DNA of 64,000 bases from Thamnaconus septentrionalis (GCA_009823395.1 CM020518.1:11026501-11090500); one strand, 5' to 3'; positions 1 through 12,800 are shown, counted from the stretch's first letter. Translations and numbers: made by a program. Notes: generated from the letters alone by a model not told the origin.

Positions 1-384
1 AGGGGTTGTTGATCGTGAGTGCGGCACATCCAGGGAACGTCGGCGTGAGCTGCAGGATGTGGCCCCTAGCCCCGACTGCATAATGATGTTTATTATGCAT
101 CAATCAATAACGCATTATTGCATTATGTAAGAGCGCGCTGCCAAAGCCTCGGCGGCAGGGTGAAGCATATTAATGGGTTTTACAAGGACATGTACATTAA
201 CTCTGGCGGCAGATGGGAAGCTGATAGTCATTGGGTGGAATGGATTTTTTATTATTTGTATTTGAACACAGCAAAGCAACAGGAAAAAAAATTAAAATAC
301 GTGGTCAAAAAAAATGTTCAAGAGTTTGGGGATTTTATTTTGGTCTAACAGCGACTTGCGTCCTTCCCTGGTGGTTCTTCACAG
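1..384 (+). other. dab2ip intron (partial)
   Basis: This is intronic sequence upstream of the first dab2ip exon in the window. It ends in a pyrimidine-rich acceptor with AG at 383-384. No coding frame similar to a known protein was seen. The upstream dab2ip exons (PH, C2 and RasGAP domains) must lie left of the window. Confidence 0.6.
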
Positions 385-3300
385 AGTGCAGCCTCCAAGC
401 TGGGTCCTCTGCCCCGGATCCTCCGGGAGGTCAACGTGGCTCTGTCCAACCCGTCCAGCGTCCAGATGACAGCCGGCCTGTCGGCGGAGCGCATGGCCTC
501 GCCGCCTGCCGAAGCGAGCTGCAGCATCTCCTCCGGCCTGCAGAAGATGGTCATAGACAACGACCTCTCAGGGTAGGGGAGGGCACGCATGTCTGATTTT
601 ATTTTTACACTGCAAAGTACATTAATAGAATAGAAAGAAAGGTGTTTGATCAAACTGTAACTTCTTCACCGGCTTCAAAGCATTGCCAATAATCATTTTG
701 AACCCTTCAGAGTAAAATCTGTCTTTAGAAATTACAAATGAACCCATCCATTCCTCCATGTTTCTATCTCGGCTTCTCTAGGAGTACAGGGCCACTCAGT
801 AAGACCAACAAGCAATCACACCTACAGACAATTCAGAGTCACCTGTTAGCCATAATGTGCATGTCTTTAGACTGTGAGAGGAAGTTGGAGTACCAATTTT
901 TCTGGTCGCTTAAAGCAGCACATCTGAAATTTCACTCTATACGCAGATGACACTGTTCAAAATCTATAGGGAATCCAACACTGACAGTAACTGCATTTAA
1001 CTCCTCATATTAACAGATTTTCTTCCCAAAACATTTCTGTTGCATTGACAAGTCAGGAGAAAAAACATTTCCCTCTCTGCGAGTTTGAAGTTTCCCCGCA
1101 AAACAAGCATTCAGAAGTTTAATCTGTTCAAGCGGCTTGACATCAGCCATAAAAATGTCTCAATTGCCGTCTTGCTTTGGGGGATAAAACGCCCCGAAGG
1201 CCGTTTCTTGGTCTGGAAGGTTGTGATGGAGTTCTTCCATTAGATTCCCGCTCTTTCAGAGAGAACACAACAAATACATCACAACGGCTGACTTAAGAGT
1301 CCTCGATAAATACTGAAAGAGCTACTTTCTGAAAACCTGTGCTCGCCGCTCTAAAGTCGAACCGCCCGAGCGGCGGGCGAGCGAGCGAGCGTTAACGCTT
1401 GTCAGCCGAGGCCTCAACGTGGCGGCGATGACCTCCTCGACCCCCCCACGCTTGTTCACATCATGAAGCATGATGCGCGCCTTCACTCCCGCCTCATCGC
1501 TTATTCTGAAGTAGCGTTCGGCGCTTGGCGAGAGCAAAGTCAAGGTGACACTCACAGAAGACAGGAGCGTGTGATTAATAGGTAGACAAACTGTGTCAGC
1601 AGCGGCAAACAAAACCTCCAGAACGCCAGCAGACGGACGGACGGACGGACAGGCAGACAGGAAGCTGAGGCGACGGGCAAAATGGCAAAGGAGTAGCTAG
1701 CATCGTTATGCTAATCAGGACTCAGGAATCAATACGGCTAATTAAGTGAAGTCTTCGTACGACCTGCTTCCAGACCCTCCTCTGTCTTTTTTCCTTTATT
1801 TATTAAAACATGCACGCTCGTCTTTGTTTGCTGCGGCCCGGCGAGCCGCGGTCGGGATGAGTCTCACCCTAATCGCTTCTCGTCAGCGAGGCGACATGAA
1901 GGGTTGGAGGGAGACGGCGGAGGCGCTTGCCAAGGATGGAGGGAAGGGGTGAAATTGAGCAGAATTAAAAGAGGGGACGGGAAGTTTTGGTGGGAAGGGT
2001 AATGGCGGACAGGGGGGCGGGGGGTGGGCGGCGACGGAGCGAGGAGGCCGAGCGTGACGCGAATGAGAGATTATTGGGAGATAAATCACGCCTGTCAAGG
2101 TAATCGTCCCCCGGGCCAACAAAAGCCTCCTTCCGTCTGCGGGCTGGAGCGGAAGCGGCGAGGATCCCGCAAGACAAAGCAAACGAGTGGCGGAGGGGGG
2201 GGGCGGGGCAACACAAAATGGAGTCACCCGATAAGGTATCGTCGTTTGAGAAAAACTTCGTCCCGCTAACTCACCGTGACAGTCGCGCTCCAAGAAGTTT
2301 GAGGGTATCATCTCGTACTTACTGGCGGACGCGGTCATTGCCGCGACAAGCAGGTTTGAGTTCTACCCGGGTCCACCTTGTGGTGCGGCCGGATTAATCT
2401 AATTAATCTTAATGGATTAATCTCATCAATTCTAGGACAAACCCGCCCAAATTTTTAAGACTTTTCCCCTCTTCCTTTCGTCCCTTTCAGATTAGTGGAC
2501 TTCACCAGGTTACCCTCCCCCACCCCGGAAAACAAAGACCTCTTCTTTGTGACGCGGAGCTCAGGTATCCAAGCCTCCCCGGCGCGCAGCTCAAGCTACT
2601 CGGAGACCAACGAGCCCGACCTGGGCATGTCCAACGGCAGCAAGAGCCTGTCCATGGTGGACCTCCAGGACCCCCGCAGTCTGGAAGGCGGTCCCGGTCC
2701 CGGCTTCCCGGACACCCAGGGCGAGGTCTCGGCGCCCGGCGGTGGTGGTGGCTGGTCGGCCAGAGTCTCCACGGGGGGCCCCGGCCTGAGGCGGCTGGGC
2801 CACACGCCCTCCACCCAGAGCATGGAGAGCACCCCGGGGCGACCCGCGCAGCTGCTGGCGCCCCTCTCCTTCCAGAACCCGGTCTACCAGATGGCGGCCT
2901 GCCTCCCCGTGTCCCCCCGCGGCATGGCCGACTCGGGCTCCGAGTGCCACAGCTCCGTCAGCTCCCACAGCAACAACGAGGACGGCCCGGTGGCGGTGGC
3001 GGCGGCGGCGGGGAAACACGCCCTCCTGAACCACGGGCGGCGGTGGCGCAGCAGCAGGGGGGCAATACGCCCGGCGCTCGGGCGAGTTCAACCGCCGGCA
3101 GCTGTCGCTCAACGAGACCCCGCACCAGCCCGGCGTCCCCAGGCAGAACAGCGCCGGCCCCCAGCGGAGGATAGACCAGCCGCCGCCCCAGAGCATCACC
3201 CGGGGTCGCACGCCTCCGGGCATCAACAGCGCGCGCGTACCCCGGCCGTCCTCCGGCAGCATGATGACCTCGTCGCCCGACTGGCCCGGCGGCGGCGGCG

Positions 3301-3951
3301 GCGGAGGGGGCGGCGCCCGACTACGACAGCAGTCTTCGTCCTCCAAGGGGGAGAGTCCGGAGACCAAGCAGAGGGGACACCACAAGCAGGTAGGGCGATG
3401 TTCACAGTCACATGACCCACCTGATTATTACAGCTGCAGACACGCGTTAGAATGTTCATTACACAGTTACTACAACGACATTTAAAAGTGCCTTCCTTCG
3501 GTGCATATCGTAAATTCAATTAAAAAGCTCTAAATACCAACACAAGTCGCAGTCCACCTGTGTTCCTGACTCCTCATCACCACGCCGGATGGAAAATCAA
3601 AAAATAATAAACAATTAAAATAATACATTTGAATTGGGAAAAAAAAGGTTGCGCGGCTAGCGAAAACAAACCTCCTCGAAGCTAGCGCGGCGCCGCGGGT
3701 GCACACGCTCACACTCGCACTCACACTGAGATGTGCTTGGATCTGTGGGGCTGAGTTTGAAGACCAGAGTGCGTCTCCATCCCTCATGCCGCTTTATTGC
3801 TGCATCGGCTCCAGCTTTCTTTTTTTTGTTTGTTTGTTTGTTTTTTGTTTTGTTTCCGTTGTTGCCGCGCTGTTATTGCCACCAGCTCCTCCCAACCCTT
3901 CCCCCCTCCCCTTCTCCTCTGCCTGTCCACTCGCAAAACAGCTCATGTGTG

Positions 3952-3984
<33 letters not shown>

Positions 3985-4295
3985 TGTGTGTGTCGGTTTC
4001 ACTAGGCCCCCTCCCCAGTGAACCCCAGTGCGTTGGACCGCACAGCAGCCTGGCTGCTGAATATGAATGTGCAGTATTTAGACCATGAGGGGCTGGAGGC
4101 GGAGTCACTGAGAAACAGGGAGGATCTGACTCAGGTGGAGAAGGTAACTTGCCCTCCCCCATCTGACCTTTGACCCCAACCAATCTATCCTCTTTTCACC
4201 TCAGCCCTCAAGCCCCGCCCCCTCTCAACTCCCCTCTCAGATCTGTCCTTCCTTCCTCCTTCTTGTGCTTTCCTTCACCTCATCTGCCCTCCTGT

Positions 4296-4380
<85 letters not shown>

Positions 4381-4854
4381 TCTCTTTCTGCATCAGTGTT
4401 TCCATTTGAAATCCACGCTCCCTCATAATGCATCGCTAAAAGGCACGATACATTTTTTTTTGTTCGTTTTTTAAAGTCAGTCACTTGACAGACAGACGAA
4501 CCTTCTGACGACTCACTCGAAAAATGTTAGTATTTGATTAATTTCTTTTATTTCACTTCCTGTGTTTGGTGCCTTTCTGAAGAAAAACAGCCGTTTGTTC
4601 AGTAAAAATCACCGTTATTGTAAACAGGTGTGGAAAATTATACTAAACACTATACATAATACAAATTACATATACATATATATTCTTTGAATTTGAAAAA
4701 AAAATTCCAATTCATCCTTCAGTACGTCCAGGGAACAACAGCAACACCTTTTATTAGCGGTTAGCTTCGCCATCAGCTAGCGCAGCAGAGTTGCCCGCCT
4801 GTTTTACCATCTTTGGTGTGATTAAAACAGCCAGTAGCAAGTGTGCATGTCTGG

Positions 4855-4887
<33 letters not shown>

Positions 4888-5335
4888 ACAGTGCGAGTGT
4901 GTTGTAGTGCGTCTGCGTGCACATGAACATTGTTGGCGCAGCGTTCACGTGCGACTCAACCTCTGCATGCTTCTCTTCCCCGGCGAAAAAACCCCTGCAG
5001 CCGTTCGCCCTCGCTGCCCCCCCTCCCCCCTCCCATCCCATCCCTCAACCCCCCGCACCCACCTCCTCCTCCTCCTTTTCCCTCCAGTCCGTAATGAACA
5101 CAAACCTGTCATCCTCGCATAGCTCCGGCTTTATGGAAGCCAGCCACGCGGGGCGAAAAAAAAAAAAAAAATCGGGCAAAACCAAAGAAGGCAATAACTT
5201 CAGACTTAACAAAGGCGCAGAGGACGTCTTAAAAATAGCAGCGGAGCGGCAACGAGAGGAGGGCCGGAGAGAACAGCTGCTTAGAGACGAGCTGCAGGCT
5301 AATGGTCCATACAGCCCAAACAATACCAAGCCTCG

Positions 5336-5409
<74 letters not shown>

Positions 5410-8400
5410 GAATGATTCACAGGCTGCGTACTGAGATATTTAGCAGAAAATAGGCGTTCATCTCCATGTCCAGTCAGTCACATGATTAGATTAGGTTTGA
5501 ATCATCAGTAGTAACGGCGGGGGGAGGATAGATGAAGGATTTAAAGGTCCAGTGCAAAAAAAATAAAATAAAATTGCGTGGATCTCTTAGTTTTGTCGTC
5601 TGACTTGTAGGATTTTTTTTTCTGAATTTTACGAGAAATTCTGTGGATTTTGTATTTTTACACATTTGTTCTTTTTCGGTCAAAACATTCAGCTTAACGG
5701 ATCAGACTCTTGGAATCGCTGCTGCGACCGACGGCCGCCGCCGTCGCCCCACTGCCGCCGTCCCCTTCGCCGTTGCCAGCGTTCAGACGTGCTGATTCAG
5801 CCCTGACAGAGAAACGAACGGCGTTCCTGTCGCGATCAATGCGACAGGGGGCCAAAGAAGATTAGAAATTGTCTGCGACCCCCCCCCAAAAAAAAAATGT
5901 TTTTGTTCAACAATAAACAACTAAAAGCCGGCGATGTGGAGAAACTTTGTGCAACAGCGCTAAATTTAGCTGATTGGGCCGTTTGATGCTCCTGCCTTTC
6001 CACACGACGGTTAAATAAAGATCGAAAGAGGTTTTTTTTGGTTTTTTTTATCTGACGGCTTTCGGAGCTGCTTGATCTCTTCGGAGGCGACCTTTGACCC
6101 TTGTGGTTCCGACAGATGGAGAGGATGCTGGAAGCAGAGGAGGGAGAGCGTAGGACCGGGGGGTCAGCAGCAGGGTTAAACTAGCATTCATCATGGGGTG
6201 TGTGTGTGTGTGTGTGTGTGTGGGGGGGGCATTCACACACACACACACACACACACAGATACACACTTTCCAGTTGATATTCTTGCTTGCATCACGCCTC
6301 GTATGAGGGATTTTATCTCCACCGCGCCGGACTGTAATTGCACATGACTAATACTGAGGCCCCGAGGGTGCAGCCCTATTTTCCCTCTTGACAACCAACT
6401 CCAGCCGAGCGCGGACGACTTTGAATATAACAAAGAAGAAAAAAGAAGAAAAAAAAACCAAACAAACACGTCCAGAAGTCTCGTCTCACCTGACTGCCGA
6501 GGCCTAGCGGTTCCAGGCGAGGGGGGTGGGGGGGGGGAGCTGTGGGAGGCCGCCATCGGGGGCGGTGGGGGGCGATGATGGGAAAAGCGTAGCAGTGGGC
6601 AGAAGAGTGACAGGTGGAAATGAGGAGGAGGTGACGAGGATGGATGGAGGACGGGCAGCGTGTAATTGGACGTGATGGTTCAGCCTGAGCTGTGATCGCA
6701 GGTGCTGCTGAATCACCGACAGGCTCCACTGCATTCAGGAGCATCAAGCACATGGCATGACGCTGCGTGTGTGTGTGTGTGTGTGTGTTGCGTAATAAAG
6801 TTAAAGGGACCATATTGAACAAATTCGCTCCACCGTGGGCCGTCACGTGTGTTAAAGGTGTCGCTAAACTCCTCCCACCCTGAAAATGTTTGCAAGTCTG
6901 ACTTTTGTGATGTCAAAAAGGGCACCGACTCCTCCCACGGGAGGCCCAACAGACCCTCGGCTTCAGCGGGAGGCTGTAAACAGAGGGCTAAATATGCCGT
7001 CTTCCCGCCAGATGCTTGAGGTTTGAGGGCAAATGGTCGCGTTGGGATGAAAGTTCGGGCTCTGTTGAGTCCGTTGACACTCGCTGACCGATCGAAGCGT
7101 CCGCCACGGGTTCATTTCCTTTTAGTCGGGAGCTTTTTATTCCTCCGCTTGACTTCTCCACTCATCCCTCGGTGAAAATTGTCTCAACTCTCTGGGATCC
7201 CGCTGAGGCCTGGGAGAGATTTTCTCGGCTCGGCTTTCAAATTCTAGTCTGAACGTCCCGCACTGCTTCCGACCCGTCTGAAGTCATCCACCTTCAACTT
7301 CCCGCTGCTCCTTTCTCTGCTCTGCCGCGCCCCCTGCAGGCGAAATGCACCGTCGTAGTGACTGATATTTAATGTTTGCACTGAGAAGTTTTGCTTTTGA
7401 AAAAAACAGATACGATAAAGTGCGATAACACAAAAAAAATCATCCTCCAAACCAAACGTTAGCATTAGCATTAGCATCTTCTGGTCAGTGCCAGCGGTCA
7501 ACCGGTGGTGGATCGGCCTCGTCAAGCATCTGCCTCTCTGCCCAGTACCAGCAGGAGATCGCCGTGCTGCAGGAGAAGCTGCGGGCGTCCGTGCAGAAGC
7601 TGGAGGAGTACGAGGCGCGGCTCAAGGGCCAGGACGAGCAGGCGCAGAAGGTGCTGATGGAGTACCAGGCCCGGCTGGAGGAGTCGGAGGAGCGACTGCG
7701 GCGGCAGCAGGACGACAAGGACCTCCAGATGAAGGGCATCATCAGCAGGTGAGGAGGAGGAGGAGGAGGAAGAGGAAGGTAAAAGTTCATCTCTGCTCTT
7801 TCCACCTCCACTCAACCTGATGCCGTTTGCAGGCTGATGTCGGTGGAGGAGGAGCTGAAGAAGGACCACTCGGACATGCAGGCGGTGGTCGACTCCAAGC
7901 AGAAGATCATCGACGCTCAGGTCAGTTTTGCAGCTGATGTTTGCCGAGACTTAAAAATCAATCAATCAAGAAATCAATCGAGAAATCAATAAGCAATCTT
8001 GCTCATCCATCTCGCCGAGATCCAGTCGAGCGGCTCTGAGAAATCACTTTCAAACCAGCTTCACGAGCTCAAAAGCAAGTGCAGGAAGTGACTGCTAGCT
8101 CGACTTGCACCAACAGGAAGTCGTGGCTCACCCAGCAGCAAACAAACCCGATTGGTCGGCTCGAAGGCAAAAGACAAAGGTCGATCCGGTCACCTTCCGA
8201 ACGTCGTCTCCTCCACTAGAAAAGCCCTCGGACGCATTTCAGATTTGTTCCTGCCTTTTTTTTCTTCTTCTTCTTTTTTTCCTCCCCCGGAGGAAACAAA
8301 GGGTCATGAAATGCGGCGAGATGTTTAATTCATGGCTCGTCTCAGCTCTGGCAACTGACAAGCCTGAATGACCGAGCAGCCGCTTTTTTTTTTTGTCTGT

Positions 8401-9462
8401 CTGTTTGTTTGTTTTTTCCCTCCCTTCAGCCTCCTCCCACGTTCTCCCGTTACGAGACGCACATTTACAGACGTCTCATCGGGTTTTTCTGTCAGCGCCG
8501 AGCTCGGTCCGTGATCCGTTCCCACTCGTATAAAAATCCAGCTCTTTAAAACAAAAGCAGCAGAAAGTGCGAGTCAAGGGAAGGTTCAGTTCCAATTGTG
8601 GACGCTGACTGGCGTGCCGTTGGAAATTCAACAAAGTCGGTGTTGCCAGAAAAAAAAACAAAAGAGTTTCTTTTTGTGCGTTTTTGAAGAGGATGGGAAA
8701 AGTGGCATTTGCGAGCAGATGTAAAAATGCTAATGCTGATCTGCGGAGATGAATGTCACGGTAAATGAATCTCCTTCACGCCTCCGGTGACAGGATTTTT
8801 CATCTGAAAACAACAACAATAGCGCAATTAAACAGCACAATGAGTTTCCCCGGCGAATTTCAATTTGTCTTCCGAAGACGCAGACGTAAAAGTTTTCCCA
8901 AATACCCACGATTTTCTTTCACCTTTTTCTCGGCAACTTTTCAGTGCGCCGGATCCGCTGAAGAAGACTCCGATCCTGAGAGCGCTCTCCACAAATTGGT
9001 CCCAATTGATTTAAGTCAATTCCTTTGACTTTTTTTCTTCTTCTTAATCCCCAAAACTTTTCAAACATCCGACCTAAAAAAAACTGCTTCCTTTGGCTGA
9101 TATCTTTGAAACTAATGGAATAAAAAAAAAAAAAAAGAAATGTTTTTTTCAATGGATAAATCATCCAGCAGATATCGAAGCTTCAGTTTTTATCAGGCTG
9201 CGGCTGCAGCCGCAACACTTTCTGTAGCCACAGCATGTGTGTGTGTGCGTGTGTGTGCGTGCGCTTCTCTAAACGGCGTCCGTGTCGTCCGCAGGAGAAA
9301 CGCATCGCGTCGCTGGACGCGGCCAACGCTCGCCTGATGAGCGCCCTGACGCAGCTGAAGGAGCGCTACAGCATGCAGAGCCGCAACGGCATCTCGCCCA
9401 CCAACCCCACCAAGCTGCAGATCACCGAGAACGGCGAGTTTCGGAACAGCAGCAACTGCTAG
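385..9462 (+). CDS. dab2ip: DAB2-interacting protein (Ras GTPase-activating scaffold), C-terminal six coding exons
   Basis: Coding exons are 385-572, 2491-3389, 4006-4143, 7546-7748, 7833-7920 and 9295-9462 (stop TAG 9460-9462), all with GT/AG borders and compatible phases except one frame break in exon 2491-3389. DAB2IP is a cytoplasmic RasGAP of the SynGAP family that restrains Ras and NF-kB signalling and scaffolds ASK1; this is family knowledge. The window holds only the tail: a Ser/Pro-rich region with [19 protein letters not shown] and [15 protein letters not shown], a Gly/Pro-rich linker, then a heptad coiled coil ([36 protein letters not shown]) and the terminus [15 protein letters not shown]. 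These last residues and [10 protein letters not shown] separate DAB2IP from SYNGAP1 and RASAL2. It converges on ttll11, as in tetrapods. Teleosts may carry two copies, and I cannot tell a from b. Confidence 0.95.
573..2490 (+). other. dab2ip intron
   Basis: The intron begins GTAGGG and ends in a polypyrimidine tract plus CAG before 2491. It contains a short GGAC tetranucleotide run near 1632-1650, and its second half is GC-rich. No gene or RNA was recognised. Confidence 0.7.
2491..3389 (+). CDS. dab2ip: dab2ip large exon with a one-base frame break
   Basis: This exon encodes the Ser/Pro-rich tail, opening [14 protein letters not shown] after a split glycine codon. Up to about 3030 the frame is that of [16 protein letters not shown] and [16 protein letters not shown]. 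From about 3060 the family-like sequence ([49 protein letters not shown]) lies in a different frame. The exon is 899 nt; after the base completing the split codon 898 nt remain. Removing one base (897) makes both ends fit phase 0 at HHKQ. The switch falls in a GGC/GGT/GCA-rich stretch with a six-G run ending at 3062. It is either a one-base insertion in the assembly or a real lesion. No intron of plausible size fits. Confidence 0.85.
3946..3993 (+). repeat. TG microsatellite beside a dab2ip acceptor
   Basis: The tract is an imperfect TG repeat ending about 12 bases before the acceptor AG at 4004-4005. It takes the place of a typical polypyrimidine tract for exon 4006-4143. Confidence 0.9.
4297..4376 (+). 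repeat. (AC)40 microsatellite
   Basis: This is an 80-base uninterrupted AC tract starting 153 bases after the donor of dab2ip exon 4006-4143. It is likely polymorphic. Confidence 0.98.
4856..4885 (+). repeat. (TG)15 microsatellite
   Basis: The tract is an uninterrupted TG repeat of about 30 bases within the dab2ip intron. Confidence 0.95.
5337..5408 (+). repeat. (CTG)24 trinucleotide repeat
   Basis: Twenty-four perfect CTG units lie in the sense strand of a dab2ip intron, directly after CCTCGT. Both strands are open through the tract (poly-Leu and poly-Gln), but no splice sites or flanking similarity support translation. Confidence 0.98.
6199..6257 (+). repeat. Facing TG and AC tracts (potential hairpin)
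   Basis: (TG)12 is followed by a G run and CATTC, then an AC tract of similar length. The two arms are inverted complements, with a loop of about 12 bases including seven or eight Gs. Confidence 0.95.
6767..6788 (+). repeat. (GT)11 microsatellite
   Basis: This is a short perfect GT tract in the dab2ip intron. Confidence 0.95.
7921..9294 (+). other. dab2ip last intron
   Basis: The intron separates the exon ending KQKIIDAQ from the terminal exon starting [12 protein letters not shown]. It contains T-rich and A-rich homopolymers and, at 9236-9262, an imperfect GT tract about 32 bases before the terminal acceptor. Nothing else was recognised. Confidence 0.75.
9236..9262 (+). repeat. GT-rich tract upstream of the dab2ip terminal acceptor
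   Basis: The tract consists of GT dinucleotides interrupted by GC, ending about 32 bases before the acceptor at 9293-9294. Confidence 0.9.
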
Positions 9463-9747
9463 ACGCCAGGGGGGGGGGGACGACCGAGGGGAGCGAAGGA
9501 AAAGAGAGAGCGGAGAAAAAGAAGGAAGTCTGGACGCAGAGAAGAAGAGGCTGCTTTCAAGGCTCGTGAGGAGGAGGAGGAGGAGGAGGAGAGAGGTCAC
9601 GTGACGGAAGACGAGAGGGGGCGGGGCTAAGCCTGTACATATATTAATGACACTCAAGAGTTTGACTGTCAAACATTTGGGAAAGGTTGGATGTCTGCAG
9701 TCGCGTGGACGCCGTTCGAACAGCCTGCCTGAACCTGGGACAAACCA

Positions 9748-9829
<82 letters not shown>

Positions 9830-12800
9830 GACAGTCACTCTACTGTAGCAGCGCTCCTTGGATCCTCTCTCTTTCTTGACATCCTGCTTCGGCCCCCCCC
9901 CCCCAACCTATTTTTTCCCCCCCTGAAATATACACAACATGTGGAATATCTCCATTCGTCCATCTAAAACCGGCAGGAGTGCCGGACCACTAGATGGCGA
10001 CAAACAGGAAGTCAGATTCCCTGAATGAAATGCTACGTCCGAAGCAGCAAGGTTTTCGGAATCATTATTTATTTTTCCATTTTTCTTTCGAAAGTGAAAC
10101 GAAGAGAAAGTGGACAGACGGAGTCGTCGGGCTTCAACTTAGCAGCCGTGATGTCATCGATATTTTGGAAGGTTTTCCAGGAATGCATTTTAGGGGGCCT
10201 CTGTGTTTTAATCTAAAGTCCTTTGCAGAGAACCAAATATGATCTTAATAAGAGAGAAACATATATTTTAGTCCAGAAACAAGTTTTATCTCGTCGTCCC
10301 TGTGTGGACACACCCAACAACCTCACCCCTCTCACCCCTCCCTCTCACCCCACACCAGCCTTCCTTCCCTGCCTAGTGCACTTTGTGAGAATCTATTGGT
10401 ACACGAAGCGCCTTAAACAAAGCAACGACCTTGATTTGATCCCAGAGCTCCCCCTGTCTGCAAAAAAAAGAAAAAGAAATAGCACAATATATTATACTGG
10501 GGATTTTTTTTTGAAAAGGATATAGAAGTTAAAAAAAAGACGAATAAATACACGCTAAATTATATGAAAGCTAGAGTGAAATGGAGTTTATGTGATATTA
10601 TATTGATGAAATTTAACATAGATGTATGCGTTCTTTTTCTTACAAGTAGAGTATACACACATATCTATGTCTATATTTGATAACGTCAAATGTAAAAGCA
10701 GCCCTTTATTTAGGAGTGAGATCTAGTTTTTAGGTTCTTCGTCTCCGGCGACGATGGAAGAGAGTAGCTTGTTTTAGAGCCGCCGAGGAGGAAGAGGAAG
10801 AGGAAGAGGAAGAGGAGGAAGACGAGCACGCCCCTCAGCTGTCCGTCACTCCTTCTGGAACCCCTCTGCTCGGGCTCCTCGCTCCGGCAACGATGTGGAG
10901 GGACGTGTCGACACACAATCAATCTTACTGCAACACTGGACTGTTGAGCCATGGTTTTAAACGAGAGGAAATATATACACACAAACACACAGATCTATAT
11001 CCAAACAGAAGGGACAAATGGCCTCCGGGACCGCCACGCGTTCCGTCCCGACGCTCCGTTCGTCCTCATCCAAACTGAGACTCTCTCTCTCTCGGCGGCG
11101 GCGTTCATCTTGCTCGGCTTCTCCCGCCGTCGAGTCGAAACCTCCTTCATCCCTCGTTCCTCTGAATGTGAAGGTGCTCGCGGGCACTCGGCCCCCAACA
11201 GGAGCTCGTTACCTTTATTTTTTATTTTTTCCTTAAGCCAACCCCAAGCCTCGCCGTTGTCGCTCAACGAAACCCTGCTGCATCTGTATTTTTGTATATT
11301 TTTGTATTATTACGGTTGTTTTCACCCCCTTTTTTTTGTACCTTTAACGGACTTCGGACATCCGAGCGCGAGGCTCCGCATGCGTCACCCTTGCATATGC
11401 TAGCGCCGCCGTCTTCTTGCTTTTCTTTTCTTTTTTGCCGCTAATCCGAAGGCGATGAGGGTGACGACGACGAATGGCTTTGCTGCAGACATATACGATG
11501 AATATATATTAAGAGTGTATCAATAGGCTGGAGGGCCTAGGAGAGTGTAAATAAAATGCTGACACTATTTTTACCTAATGTAAAACAGAGCTTTTGTAAA
11601 TGTATCTTGTGCTCAGACTCTGCTGTACTATGATGGATATTGTAAATACGAGATATACCCCCCGCCCCCATTGGCTTATCTGTCCTCACCAGGTAGAACT
11701 ATATAGTAAAGATAAAAAAGGAAAAAAAAAACAAAAAAAAAAAACAAGCTGTCAGTGTTCTCCCTGTCGAAGCTCTTATTATTTCTCTCTCAGAGTGTAA
11801 TACAATTAGCCGAGAAAAAAAACTGATTTAGTCGGAGTTTAACCGTCGGGATGTGGAGGATGCATCGGTGATTTCAAGCCAAGTCGAGTGAGAGGAGTCT
11901 TGATGAGAATCGCAAGCACAATCCGTTTTGTTTTTTTTTTGTTTTTTTTCTCATCAGTTTAGCTCTATGCACTTTTAATTTGGGCGACTAGAATTTAATA
12001 TCTTTTGTTGCTTTCGCTCAACACCGATTATAGTTTTCAGAAACATGGCAAAATGGAGAACATTGGGACTGAGAAATCCAAGAATTGAATAAAAACTTTG
12101 CTCTTAAAATAAAAATAACAAGAATACAATAACTAAGGGATGTCAAACCAAGGCGAGCTACGCTACCTTTTACCAAAATAAATGAAGTGAATCCTGTCAA
12201 GTGAGGAATCACAACATTTTATGGCCAGTTCTACTGAAACGTGAGCAAAACAAACAGGCTCGACTTCCATGACTTTTCTCCACGTGTGTTTGGAAGCAGT
12301 GGTGTAGCATTTTAGCAAAGAGGTGCTAAACAGGTAGCTGTTCCAAAAGTAGCTTAAAACAGTTCAAAAGTTTGACAGTCTAATCGATGTTGCTCATCAC
12401 TTCCTACTCGTCGACTCGTGCACTTGCATTAATGTAGCGTTTTAGCTAAATGCTTGCTTAAATACAAAAACTGTTACCTTATTGAAACCCTTGTTCCGTG
12501 AGCGTACGCAAGGCACTCTACTGGACTCCTGAATTGTACGCTCTTCAATCAGTGCAGTACCCATAGAGTCCAGCAGAGGGCTGTTTTACCTTTTTCGCTA
12601 AAACAATAGTTTAGTCGAGTCGTTTAGTCGAGTCTCAGCATAATTAGCAGTTTTGCTTCGAACAGTGATGTAAATTTAAGAAAAACTGATGTGAAGCTGA
12701 CGTCGATGTTGCACCAGAATATGAAAACGGACGATGCAACTAATTTTAAAAACTAATATGACTTTCTTTTTTAGCTATTAATTATGGATACCATCCATGC

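Larger units (their letters stand above)
4144..7545 (+). other. dab2ip intron rich in simple repeats
   Basis: The intron lies between the exons ending LTQVEK and starting YQQEIAVLQ. It holds an AC microsatellite (4297-4376), GT tracts (4856-4885, 6767-6788), a (CTG)24 tract (5337-5408) and a facing TG/AC pair (6199-6257). Frames open here are simple-repeat artefacts or too short to support. Confidence 0.75.

Noticed and set aside
2591..3385. Long minus-strand frame opposite the dab2ip exon
   Set aside because: A GC-rich shadow of a recognised coding exon with no independent similarity.
3794..4484. Cys/Val- and Thr/His-repeat frames over microsatellites (also near 9750, 15908 and 22570)
   Set aside because: Pure dinucleotide translation; no gene.
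4917..5453. Open frames through the CTG tract (poly-Leu on plus, poly-Gln on minus)
   Set aside because: They arise from the simple repeat. Flanks show no splice signals tying them to dab2ip and no protein similarity.
385..9462. SYNGAP1 or RASAL2 instead of DAB2IP
   Set aside because: The last coding residues ([20 protein letters not shown]) and the [10 protein letters not shown] exon fit DAB2IP; SYNGAP1 has a different C-terminal arrangement.
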